Of a stretch of DNA of 64,000 nt, positions 16,341 through 24,639 are shown piece by piece. Numbering within the stretch: position 1 is the first letter of the stretch; the number at the start of each line of letters is the position of its first letter. The translations under genes were made by a program, and so were the position numbers. The stretch is taken from NCBI RefSeq assembly GCF_900156785.1, contig NZ_FTOP01000001.1:124001-188000 (forward strand), read 5' to 3'. The DNA is from Belliella pelovolcani. Its GTDB lineage: Bacteria > Bacteroidota > Bacteroidia > Cytophagales > Cyclobacteriaceae. Below the pieces are notes generated by a model. It did not search any database and was not told where the DNA came from. It was given only the letters and a program-made list of their open reading frames with translations.

Positions 16341-16592
16341 CTATTTAAGATGATTAAATTGATTAAAATCACTCCTTTTCTGCCCAGGTGCTATGACCCA
16401 ATAGAGTATTACACCTAAAAAATTGGCAAATAAGATAATCAGGACCCAAATTAACTTCATGTTGGGATCCTTGAAATTCGATTGAACTGCATTGACTATG
16501 GTGACAACCCAAAGCACAAAGAAAATAAAACTCAAGAGTCCAAATAGCAAGAATACCCCTGCGCTAACTCCCCCTACAAACATTAAACTCAT
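16341..16592 (-). CDS. PLDc_N-type small membrane protein
   Basis: An 83-residue two-helix membrane protein. Residues ~10-35 are the first helix (GVFLLFGLLSFIFFVLWVV). The second (LIWVLIILFANFLGVILYWV) ends in YWVIAPGQKR. It fits the PLDc_N pattern and lacks any HKD catalytic motif. It overlaps the upstream gene by four bases (ATGA), a sign of translational coupling, and precedes the 58-residue homologue by seven bases. Function unknown; possibly a membrane-stress or envelope factor. Confidence 0.82.
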   Translation of the reverse strand: MSLMFVGGVSAGVFLLFGLLSFIFFVLWVVTIVNAVQSNFKDPNMKLIWVLIILFANFLGVILYWVIAPGQKRSDFNQFNHLK

Positions 16593-16807
16593 CTCGTTCT
16601 TAATTTTTGTTTTCTAGCAAAATGACCATAAAGAAAAGGTGCCAATGGATTTAGGAACACCAAAAGCAAAAGCCAAAAGGCTTTTATAGAATTATCCGTA
16701 AATTCGGACTTGATCAAGTCTATCAAACACCAAAGCCATAAAATACCGTATAATGCTGCTAATGCCAGCATCCATAATTGCATATCAAAAGGTTTTATTA
16801 ATTCCAT
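16589..16807 (-). CDS. PLDc_N-type small membrane protein
   Basis: A 72-residue protein with two membrane helices (LWMLALAALYGILWLWCLID and AFWLLLLVFLNPLAPFLYG) followed by a basic tail (HFARKQKLRTR). The spacing and the charged NSIKAFW start of the second helix match PLDc_N. First gene of a three-gene operon of related modules (16807 to 16158), probably produced by duplication. No partner phospholipase is nearby. Confidence 0.82.
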   Translation of the reverse strand: MELIKPFDMQLWMLALAALYGILWLWCLIDLIKSEFTDNSIKAFWLLLLVFLNPLAPFLYGHFARKQKLRTR

Positions 16808-16908
16808 TTCAATGTTGATTTGATTAAAACTAACTGAACGAAACTAATAAAAATTATCATTAAATTCTTTTTTTGAAGAAAATAAGCATCAAAAAAATCA
16901 TAAAGACC

Positions 16909-19461
16909 ATGTTGAAAAGAAGTTTATTAGCTATCCTCTGCCTGATCAGTTCTTTGAGTTATGCTCAGATAGAACTTTCCTATTATTTGCCTGAAGGCTT
17001 CACTTATAATTCATCCATCCCTACGCCCAAGCAAGTGCTAGGCTATGAGGTGGGAGAATGGCATGCTTCTCACGACCAAGTGGTCATGTACATGAAAGCT
17101 TTGGCAGAGGCCTCTGATAGAGTTATTTTTGAAGAAATTGGAAGAACCTACGAGATGCGTCCACAAGTCACACTGACCATCAGTAGTCCCTCCAATTTGG
17201 ATAGAATTGATGACATCAAAGCTGAACGTAAAAAACTCCGCCAAGCCAATGCCAGCGTAGATCTTGACAAGATGCCCATTGTAGTCTATGCCGGCTACGC
17301 TGTCCATGGCAATGAAGCTTCTGCGGTGAATGCTTCCCTATTGGCAGCCTACCATTTTGCAGCAGCAGAGGAAATCGCCAATGACTTGGACAACATAGTG
17401 ATCGTCCTTGACCCTGCGCTGAATCCTGACGGCGTCAATAGATTTGCCTCATGGGTCAATTCCCACAAAAGCTATCAGCTCAACGGTGACCCTGAAAGCC
17501 GAGAACTCAACGAAGCTTGGCCAAGAGGTCGTACCAATCATTATTGGTTTGACTTGAATAGGGACTGGCTTCCAGTGCAGCACCCCGAGTCCAGAAATAG
17601 AGTGGCTGTCATCCAAGAATGGTTACCCAATATCCAATTGGATTTTCATGAAATGGGCACCAATAGCACCTACTTCTTCCAGCCAGGTGTACCTGCACGA
17701 AATCACCCTTTGACCCCAAAACGAAACTTTGACCTCACAGAGAAAATAGCACAGTATCACGCCAAATACCTGGATAAAATTGGCTCCCTGTATTACAGTC
17801 AAGAAAATTTTGATGACTTCTACTATGGAAAAGGTTCTACCTACCCTGATGTACAAGGATCGATCGGAATTCTCTTTGAGCAAGCATCCTCAAGGGGACA
17901 CCTCCAAGAAAGTATCTATGGGCCAGTCACTTTTGAGTTTACGATCAGAAATCAGTTCAATACCACCCTCTCTTCCTTCGAGGCAGCCAAAGACATGCGT
18001 AAGGAACTCAACACCTACCTGAGAGATTTCTACCGAGAGGCCAAAAATGAATCTGATACAGACACCAACAAAGCCTACATCTTTGGATCGAAAACTGACG
18101 GGGGAAGAACCTTCCACTTGGCCGATATGATTGCTCAGCATGATGTGGAAGTTTTTGCACTGATGGAAGACATCACAGTCAATGGCGTAGAATTCAAGAA
18201 GGATAAAGCTTACATCGTCCCCCTCACCCAGCCCCAATACAGGCTAATCAAGAGCATCTTCGAGGACAGAACCAATTTCCAAGATAGCCTTTTCTATGAT
18301 GTATCTGCTTGGACCATGCCAATGGCTTTCAACTTAGAATACATGGCACTCAGCAGCAGGATCCTGAATCTTGCCAGTGTGGAAAAAATCGATAAAAACA
18401 GTGCATTGATCCCAGGAACAGTCCACGGGGAAGCTGGAGCGCTTGCTTACGCTTTCGAATGGGGAGAGTACTATGCGCCCAAGGCTGCTTATGCTTTGAT
18501 GCAAAAAGGCTACCTCGTGCGTGTTAGCCATGCTGAATGGGAAAGCCGAGATGGGAAAAAGTTTAAGCGAGGAACCATCTTAGTAAGCAAAGGGCAAAAG
18601 AATGTATCAGACAGAGAGATGCTCGCTGATCTTGAAAAACTAGCGGAAAATTCTGGTATTGAAATTCACGCTATTCAAACAGGCTATACCAAAGGTATCA
18701 ACCTTGGCTCACCTAGTATAGATGTCCTGAAGCAGCCTAGCATCGCCCTATTGGTAGAAGGTGGGGTGTCTAGCAGTGAAGCTGGAGAGATCTGGCATTT
18801 GCTCGATCAGCGCTTTGAGATGCCTGTCACCTTACTCCCCGTAGATCGCATCGGCAATGCAGACTTGAGCAGGTACAATACCATCATCTTTCCCAATGGA
18901 AACTACAACAGCCTCGGTAAATCTGGCGCTGATAGGATCAAAGCTTGGACAAGTGCTGGAGGAACGCTGATCGCTAGGGGAAATGCCCTCACTTGGCTTG
19001 CAGCGCAAGAAATCGGCAACTTCAAATTCAAGGAGCAAGAAACTCAGTCAACTTTTGCCTCCAATGCCTACGCAGATTATACCAATACCATGGGTGCAAG
19101 GGTCACAGGTGGAGCAATTTTCAACGCCAAACTGGACCTTACCCATCCATTAGCCTATGGTTATGAAGCTGAAGATATTTTCACCTTTAGAAATTCCAAT
19201 CAATTCATGCTGCCAGCAGAGAATCCCTTTGCCAATCCTATGTTGTATAAAAAAGAATCATTGGCCAGTGGCTATGTCCATCCAAGCAACCTAAAAGAAA
19301 TCAACGGCTCTGCTGGGATACAAGTAGCGACTGTAGAAAGAGGACGTGTCATCGGCTTTGTAGACAATCCCAATTTCAGAGCCTTCTGGTTTGGCACCAA
19401 CAAGCTCTTTATGAACGCCATCTTCTTCGGTGACACCATCAATCCAGGCACGGGAAGGTAG
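16909..19461 (+). CDS. Secreted M14 family zinc carboxypeptidase
   Basis: An 850-residue exported peptidase. The start is the ATG at 16909; an in-frame TTG at 16873 would add 12 basic residues. Residues 1-19 are a signal peptide (LAILCLISSLSYAQ). Residues ~60-370 are an M14 domain: HGNE (first zinc His and Glu), NPDGVNRF, WFDLNRDW, and LDFHEMG with the second zinc His. The C-terminal half includes a glutamine-amidotransferase-like fold (residues ~600-750, IALLVEGGVSSSEAGEIW). The family trims peptides or peptidoglycan-type substrates. It carries no T9SS C-terminal domain, so it is probably periplasmic. Single gene, convergent with the TonB-dependent-receptor-like gene. Confidence 0.9.
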   Translation: MLKRSLLAILCLISSLSYAQIELSYYLPEGFTYNSSIPTPKQVLGYEVGEWHASHDQVVMYMKALAEASDRVIFEEIGRTYEMRPQVTLTISSPSNLDRIDDIKAERKKLRQANASVDLDKMPIVVYAGYAVHGNEASAVNASLLAAYHFAAAEEIANDLDNIVIVLDPALNPDGVNRFASWVNSHKSYQLNGDPESRELNEAWPRGRTNHYWFDLNRDWLPVQHPESRNRVAVIQEWLPNIQLDFHEMGTNSTYFFQPGVPARNHPLTPKRNFDLTEKIAQYHAKYLDKIGSLYYSQENFDDFYYGKGSTYPDVQGSIGILFEQASSRGHLQESIYGPVTFEFTIRNQFNTTLSSFEAAKDMRKELNTYLRDFYREAKNESDTDTNKAYIFGSKTDGGRTFHLADMIAQHDVEVFALMEDITVNGVEFKKDKAYIVPLTQPQYRLIKSIFEDRTNFQDSLFYDVSAWTMPMAFNLEYMALSSRILNLASVEKIDKNSALIPGTVHGEAGALAYAFEWGEYYAPKAAYALMQKGYLVRVSHAEWESRDGKKFKRGTILVSKGQKNVSDREMLADLEKLAENSGIEIHAIQTGYTKGINLGSPSIDVLKQPSIALLVEGGVSSSEAGEIWHLLDQRFEMPVTLLPVDRIGNADLSRYNTIIFPNGNYNSLGKSGADRIKAWTSAGGTLIARGNALTWLAAQEIGNFKFKEQETQSTFASNAYADYTNTMGARVTGGAIFNAKLDLTHPLAYGYEAEDIFTFRNSNQFMLPAENPFANPMLYKKESLASGYVHPSNLKEINGSAGIQVATVERGRVIGFVDNPNFRAFWFGTNKLFMNAIFFGDTINPGTGR

Positions 19462-19499
19462 GAGTTTAATTGATTACTTATTCATTTAGTAATGGTTAG

Positions 19500-19562
19500 C
19501 TTTTCCAAAGTTCAGCGCTCTAAATAAGGATTATTTTGACCTTCAATCTAACTTTGGAAAAG
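19500..19562. repeat. 13-bp perfect inverted repeat
   Basis: CTTTTCCAAAGTT (19500-19512) pairs perfectly with AACTTTGGAAAAG (19550-19562) around a 37-base loop, 38 bases after the M14 gene. No U run, so it is not a standard terminator. May be the ends of a small mobile or dispersed element. Confidence 0.6.
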
Positions 19563-19685
19563 TTAAATTTCAATATGTAGTCTTAAACAGTTCAGAAGAA
19601 ACTACCTAGACTATGAAAATCTCACATTATAATGAAAGGTCTAAAAGTGTTGTAGCCCATTCATCACTATTACAAATCGTTGCCA

Positions 19686-19722
19686 AAAAACAAAGCCCCA
19701 AGGAATCCTTGGGGCTTGTTTT
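19686..19722. terminator. Bidirectional terminator between convergent genes
   Basis: AAGCCCCAAGG / CCTTGGGGCTT, a perfect 11-bp stem with a 3-base loop, preceded by an A run and followed by GTTTTG. It can serve both the M14 gene (+) and the receptor-like gene (-). Confidence 0.85.
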
Positions 19723-19854
19723 GTACTGGGTATTACCCATCTAATTTAACCTAATCCAATCTATTTTTTATTTAAGTGATATGTCTCTAATTAGCAGCTT
19801 GGCAGTCGCTGCTGATTTAACGTTTAACGTTTTTAACAATTAACAACTCCATCG

Positions 19855-22287
19855 TTAATTCAACCTGTCTCTCTCCTCTGTACTGCCACTCCTATTGGAT
19901 ACACGGAAGCTTTCTCCCTGTGCAAACTTATATCTCAGCGTCAATCTGACACCCTGATTACTTCTGTACTGTCTGAAGAAGGTGTCTATCTGATCAAACT
20001 GCACATCTGCTCTGATCACTTGTGTCCTCAATAGATCAGTACCATTCACCGTCAGTGTCAGCTTATCCTTGGCAAAGGACTTGGTCACCCCTGCATCAAT
20101 ACCACCCATGGCACCGATCGTCGCCTGACCCCAAAGCATCGGACTCATGTACATCCCTATCAATTCTGCCTTGAAACCTTTGGGAAGGATGAAGTTGTGC
20201 TGTGATCTAGCCATGTAGGAAAACTGCGACACATCCAAGAGTGCATCTCCGATTTGAGATTTCCATTGAGCATGATTCATTTGCAGCATATTGCTGGTAT
20301 TCCACCAAGATGTAATCTCCACAGGTACTATGGCCCTGAAATTGATATTCTGGGACCTATCCAAATTCGCATTGAAGGTAGTAGTCGTGCGACTTTCTTG
20401 ATCCTGCTCGAAGATTTGCTGGAATACATCTGTGGTCAAGGCATAGCCTAAGCTGAATTGGTAAGCGCCTTTGACCACGTGATTCATCTCAATATTATGG
20501 GCATATTGTGGTCTCAAATTTGGATTACCTCGCTCGGTGGTCAGCGGATCAATGTAGAATACAAATGGATTCAACAAGCGGTAATTAGGCCTGGTGATCC
20601 TCCTATTGGCATTGTAGATGATTTGATAGTCTTTGCTCACTTTATGCTGTACAAACATGCTCGGAAACAGGTCAAAATATCGCTGTGCATTCTCTTGTTC
20701 CAAGGTCACAGAAGTACCCAAAATATCAGAGTATTCCCCTCTCAAGCCTGCTTGGAAACTCACTTTGTCGGAGAACTTACTTTTATAAGAAGCATAGGCT
20801 GCTAGGACATTTTCTTCATAAATGAATCTGTTGCTATTTGGGTCAGGGTTAAAAGGCCCCTCTCCAATAGACCTGCTAAGGTCTAGGTCATTGTCAGATT
20901 TGACCCAGCTTCCCTTCAGACCTGTCTCCAATACGCGACCCTTTCCAAAGGGCTTGGTGAAGTCTACTTTGGCAGTGAATATGGTATAATCCATATTATT
21001 GAGGTTACGAATCCTATCAAAAGAAGCCTGATCTTCGGCATCATTGAGCCAATAGCTGTTGGATAAGGTGGCGGCAGCATCTGAATGCATCTTGGTGAAG
21101 TCTACATCTGTCGTAATCTTTGTCCCCAAGCTGTCCAATAAACCCACGTAGTGGAAGTTACCAAAAAGCCTATAGTTGCTATTCTCGCTATCATTGATAG
21201 ATCTTAGGAAGTTCTGATCTGTGGTACCAGGATTGCTGACTTGTGTCAATGCCTTACTGATGTCGGTACCATTGGAACTAGAAGCTTGTACACTGACTCC
21301 CAAGCTGTGGTTTTTGTTGATTTCATAATCAGATCCTCCATTGAAAAACAGGTTCTTGCCTCTAGTAGTGATCCTGCTATCCTGATCAAAGACAGATAGA
21401 CCTTCTGCCAGCTGGAAATTTCTCAAAATTTCTAAATCGTTGTAGACAGCATACTCACTGTAGTTTAGACTGGCATTATTCGTCCATTTCCCTTTTTTCA
21501 CATTTACTGTCACACCAGTATTAGGAGCAAATTGACCATTATACTGTCCTCCTACATGGACATTGCCAAATACTCCATCGATATTATTTTTCTTCAACTT
21601 GATGTTGACCACCCCTGCGGCACCTTCTGCATCGAAGCGCGAACTGGGGTTGTTGATGATTTCTATACTCTTGATATTTTCAGCTGGCATCGCTCTTAGA
21701 AAATTAGCCAAGTCCGCAGCACTCATGTATGTCTGACGGTCATTGATCATCACAGTCACACCAGAGCGACCATTGAGGTTGATATTCCCTTCTTGATCTA
21801 CATAGATCCCTGGGGACCTTCCAATCACATCAAGTGCGGTATTGCCTTCTGCCATCACAGTGCCTTCTATGTTGACAGTAGTCTTATCAGGCTCGATGAT
21901 GACTTCAGGACGATTGGCTCTTACGGTGACTTCACCCAAGGCTGCGATTTCTTCTGTGATGCTGAGGGCTCCAAAATCCTTCTTCTCTCCTGCATTTAAC
22001 TGAAAAGTCTCTGACTTGAAGGTTTCAAATCCTATGGAAGAAACCAACAGCTTAAACTCTCCCGATCGAGAGGATTCCAAAATAAAGTTTCCGGACTCAT
22101 CTGTCACGGCACCAGTGATCATGGATTCGGACTGAGCGTCCACCAGCATCACATTTGCGAAGGGTAAGGCTTCGCCCTTTTGATCATGAACTTGCCCCCG
22201 AATGATGGAAATCTCTTTTGCTGCTACATTACTTACCCCTAGGAGAAAAGCAAAAAAGATGGTAAAAACTTGGATAGAAATTTTCAT
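19855..22287 (-). CDS. TonB-dependent receptor-like outer-membrane protein (OMP_b-brl_3)
   Basis: An 810-residue protein from the ATG at 22287; an upstream in-frame ATG (22350) adds 21 residues before an otherwise good signal peptide (VFTIFFAFLLGVSNVAAKE). Residues ~28-105 are a carboxypeptidase-regulatory-like domain (ISIIRGQVHDQKGEALPFAN), then a plug-like domain (GRSPGIYVDQEGNINLNGRS, SIEIINNPSSRFDAEGAAG), then a beta-barrel (OMP_b-brl_3). The layout is that of peptide- or siderophore-type receptors of Bacteroidota that lack a SusD partner. No regulator or lipoprotein partner is adjacent, so the ligand is unknown. Confidence 0.92.
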   Translation of the reverse strand: MKISIQVFTIFFAFLLGVSNVAAKEISIIRGQVHDQKGEALPFANVMLVDAQSESMITGAVTDESGNFILESSRSGEFKLLVSSIGFETFKSETFQLNAGEKKDFGALSITEEIAALGEVTVRANRPEVIIEPDKTTVNIEGTVMAEGNTALDVIGRSPGIYVDQEGNINLNGRSGVTVMINDRQTYMSAADLANFLRAMPAENIKSIEIINNPSSRFDAEGAAGVVNIKLKKNNIDGVFGNVHVGGQYNGQFAPNTGVTVNVKKGKWTNNASLNYSEYAVYNDLEILRNFQLAEGLSVFDQDSRITTRGKNLFFNGGSDYEINKNHSLGVSVQASSSNGTDISKALTQVSNPGTTDQNFLRSINDSENSNYRLFGNFHYVGLLDSLGTKITTDVDFTKMHSDAAATLSNSYWLNDAEDQASFDRIRNLNNMDYTIFTAKVDFTKPFGKGRVLETGLKGSWVKSDNDLDLSRSIGEGPFNPDPNSNRFIYEENVLAAYASYKSKFSDKVSFQAGLRGEYSDILGTSVTLEQENAQRYFDLFPSMFVQHKVSKDYQIIYNANRRITRPNYRLLNPFVFYIDPLTTERGNPNLRPQYAHNIEMNHVVKGAYQFSLGYALTTDVFQQIFEQDQESRTTTTFNANLDRSQNINFRAIVPVEITSWWNTSNMLQMNHAQWKSQIGDALLDVSQFSYMARSQHNFILPKGFKAELIGMYMSPMLWGQATIGAMGGIDAGVTKSFAKDKLTLTVNGTDLLRTQVIRADVQFDQIDTFFRQYRSNQGVRLTLRYKFAQGESFRVSNRSGSTEERDRLN

Positions 22288-22640
22288 TGGTTTAGAAATT
22301 AATTGTGTCTGAGTTATTTGGTACAGACCAGTATGAAAAAGCAGTGCCAAGAGGGATTTTAATTTATAATGTATTGATTATCAATATATTATTTAAATTC
22401 AAAAAAATATCTTTGTTCCAATTCCGAACAGTTTGATTGTTCGCTTTGGGTACAATGGGAGTGATGAATTGTAGTGCGGGGTTCCAAATCTCAACTAGGA
22501 GTAGATTGCATCTACGCTATAATATAAATCTACACTTACGCTTTCTAAAGTTTGGTAACTTCTTATCGTAGAATAGACTAAGCGTAGATTGCATCTAAGC
22601 CAAACTATTCTGTGAATTTGTAATTCTATTTCTAAAAATA
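22288..22640. other. Upstream region of the receptor-like gene
   Basis: A/T-rich, with a patch of palindromes at 22501-22597 (listed separately). No convincing promoter or gene was found. Confidence 0.5.
22501..22597. repeat. Pair of GTAGATTGCATCTA palindromes
   Basis: GTAGATTGCATCTAC (22501-22515) and GTAGATTGCATCTA (22584-22597) are the same palindromic core (arms GTAGAT/ATCTAC around TGC). The related palindrome GAGATTGCAAATCTC sits at 29771-29785, at the other end of the cassette region. They look like dispersed REP-type palindromes. Confidence 0.6.
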
Positions 22641-22847
22641 TTGAATACCCTTTTATTAAAGGGGAAAGATTAGCATATATTTAAATATAGCCCCCAAATC
22701 GTGGTATGATTATATAACTAATTGATTATAAATTTGATACATAAGTATTTCTTCCAGAGAATTAAGACTTGAACAAGGGCAGCTTGACTATTATTTTGAT
22801 AAACTATTTATTAAATTGAGGACATATTATTTTTTGGATACGTCTTG
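22641..22847 (+). repeat. Upstream module, copy 1 of 3
   Basis: About 207 bp. Nearly identical by eye to 23958-24165 and 26758-26964; landmarks shared in order are TTTTATTAAAGGGGAAAGAT, AAATCGTGGTATGATTATAT, AATTGATTATAAATTTGA and AATTAAGACTTGAA. Each copy ends in a promoter-like AAATTGA ... TTTTTG ... CGTCT and is followed by a lipoprotein gene. It probably carries the promoter of the cassette. Confidence 0.85.
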
Positions 22848-22883
22848 ATATCGAAAATGATACTTCATAGAAAAGAATTTGAT

Positions 22884-23441
22884 ATGAAAAAATTAAGCAA
22901 CTTATTGATTTTGGGAATGATCATGTTGGGGTCTTGTACAGAAGACGGTATACCTAATCCTCCAGTAGAAGTGGAAGCTCAGCTTACAAATACAGACGGA
23001 GAACCCACTTGGGTTTTTCAGGAAGGAGAAGATATTTTATTCGAATACTCCATAATAAACCTGACGGAGGAGACGCTCACTTGGTATTTCGACAGTCTGT
23101 TTAATTTCCAAGGGATGTTTACAGTCTATAAGGACGTAGCTCCAAATCCGGAAATGCCAAACGGGGGAGTTGTCAAAATAGGTGCTCCGCAAACAGGGAA
23201 ATTGTTTAGGGATGCTAGACTAGGTAGAGTTTTACCTGAAAATGCTGAAATGAAGGTGATATTATCTTGGTTAGGAGATAGGGAATACACTTATATGTTT
23301 GATAAATGGTCTATTTTTTACCATGAAGAAAGAAATGCACTACCTCCAGGGAAGTATTTTACGGAATTTGAACAAAGGATTAACTTCGCAAAGTTCAATC
23401 CATTTTATGGGAAATTCAGGTTTGATTTTGAAATAAGGTAA
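22884..23441 (+). CDS. Lipoprotein with BsuPI-like beta-sandwich, cassette 1
   Basis: A 185-residue lipoprotein (the start at the ATG 22884 puts the lipobox MLGSC near residue 18; upstream in-frame TTG and ATG starts would precede the signal). The mature part (GEDILFEYSIINLTEETLTW, then VLPENAEMKVILSWLGD and LPPGKY) follows the strand order of the BsuPI / intracellular proteinase inhibitor fold. It is the first gene of cassette 1, 13 bases ahead of a collapsed secreted-protein gene. It may be a periplasm-facing partner or inhibitor of the lost neighbour, but the fold assignment is only by pattern. Confidence 0.7.
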   Translation: MKKLSNLLILGMIMLGSCTEDGIPNPPVEVEAQLTNTDGEPTWVFQEGEDILFEYSIINLTEETLTWYFDSLFNFQGMFTVYKDVAPNPEMPNGGVVKIGAPQTGKLFRDARLGRVLPENAEMKVILSWLGDREYTYMFDKWSIFYHEERNALPPGKYFTEFEQRINFAKFNPFYGKFRFDFEIR

Positions 23442-23453
23442 ATAAAGAAGATT

Positions 23454-23875
23454 ATGAGAAAATTTTCAGTTTTATTCGCTTTAAATTTTATAATCGCCTA
23501 CCAAGTTTTTAGCCAAATAAGGTTAGAATATAGTGTGGATAGAAAATTAGTGGAGGAAAGTGGTGTATATCAAACCAAGTTTAATTATCCCCGCATCAAT
23601 CTACCGGAATTTGATTTTTCAGAACTGAGGGAAAAAAGTTTGAAAGCGTCTCCTAACGAACCTTTTCAATTCGGAAAGGAATTCGATTTGAAATACAAAG
23701 AGATCTAACGTCTTTTGAAGTAAGCCTTTTCGATGTCTTAGGTCAGGAAATCATCAGCAGGGCAGCAGCCACAGATGAAGCAACCCTAGACCTCAGTAAA
23801 CTCAAAAAAGGGCGCTACTATATCCACATCTACTACAAAGAAGCGATCATTAGAAAACAGATCAAAGTGGAATAG
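23454..23875 (+). pseudogene. Collapsed secreted T9SS protein, cassette 1
   Basis: The ATG at 23454 opens a signal peptide (VLFALNFIIAYQVFSQ) and about 60 residues that resemble the start of a T9SS protease propeptide (PFQFGKEFDL), then a stop at 23706. The DNA from 23690 to the TAG at 23873 is 62 codons of the same T9SS tail as the other cassettes (RDLTSFEVSLFDVLGQEI to IRKQIKVE) but in another frame. A deletion joined the two parts at the shared words GAAATACAAAGAGAT, so the protein body is gone and the tail is not translated in frame. Confidence 0.85.
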
Positions 23876-23957
23876 GTCAGAAGAAAGGGGCGAGGAAAAA
23901 GAAGCAAGGTGAACTGTACCTTCCTGCATAATTTCAAATATTAGAACGAGACAATTC

Positions 23958-24165
23958 TTGAATGCTCTTTTATTAAAGAGGAAAGATTAGCATACATTTA
24001 AATATCTCCCCCAAATCGTGGTATGATTATATAAGTAATTGATTATAAATTTGAGATATGAGTATTTTTTCCAATGAATTAAGACTTGAATATGGACAGT
24101 CTGGTTAATAGTTATTGAAACTGTTTATTTAATTGAGGACATATTGGGATTTGGTTACGTCTGGT
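23958..24165 (+). repeat. Upstream module, copy 2 of 3
   Basis: Same landmarks as copies 1 and 3. The similarity to copy 3 continues upstream through the spacer to the end of the preceding T9SS tail (23873-23958 versus 26673-26758), so the duplicated unit is tail plus spacer plus module. Confidence 0.85.
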
Positions 24166-24258
24166 GAATATTAACATATAATCAAATGTTTAAAAAAATA
24201 AAATAATCTGGAATGAACTATATGTTATGTGCTTCATTTTATTCTATAAAAATTAGTT

Positions 24259-24639
24259 ATGAAAAATTTATTGATTTTATTGTTTTCGATATTGATTATG
24301 GGTTTTAGTTGCACGGATAGCACTAAACCTGTAAGTAGAAATTGTCTAACTGGGGTTATAATTGGAAACGGATGTACTAATGAAGGATTTTTGATTGATG
24401 TTGCAGAACTAAAAGATAAAGAAATTGAAGTGGCCTCGGTTACAATCACCAACAAAACATATTTCAATGTAATAATGAGTCTTGGACTTCCCTATGAAGA
24501 TGATTGGCAAGTTGGAGACATAATATACTTTGAAATAAGTGAAATTCCAGTTGAAAAGGATTCTTATTTCTGTCAGGATTTATATCTTACTGCACCTCCC
24601 TATAATTTGATCAAGGTTTCCAAAAATAATTGTTTATGA
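24259..24639 (+). CDS. Small lipoprotein, cassette 2
   Basis: A 126-residue lipoprotein with a typical signal (LLILLFSILIMGFSC) and a Cys-containing mature domain (NCLTGVIIGNGC, DSYFCQDLYL). Unlike the cassette 1 and 3 lipoproteins in sequence. Its last codons overlap the protease start (ATGA at 24636-24639), indicating tight translational coupling and therefore a matched pair. I do not recognise a fold. Confidence 0.72.
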   Translation: MKNLLILLFSILIMGFSCTDSTKPVSRNCLTGVIIGNGCTNEGFLIDVAELKDKEIEVASVTITNKTYFNVIMSLGLPYEDDWQVGDIIYFEISEIPVEKDSYFCQDLYLTAPPYNLIKVSKNNCL

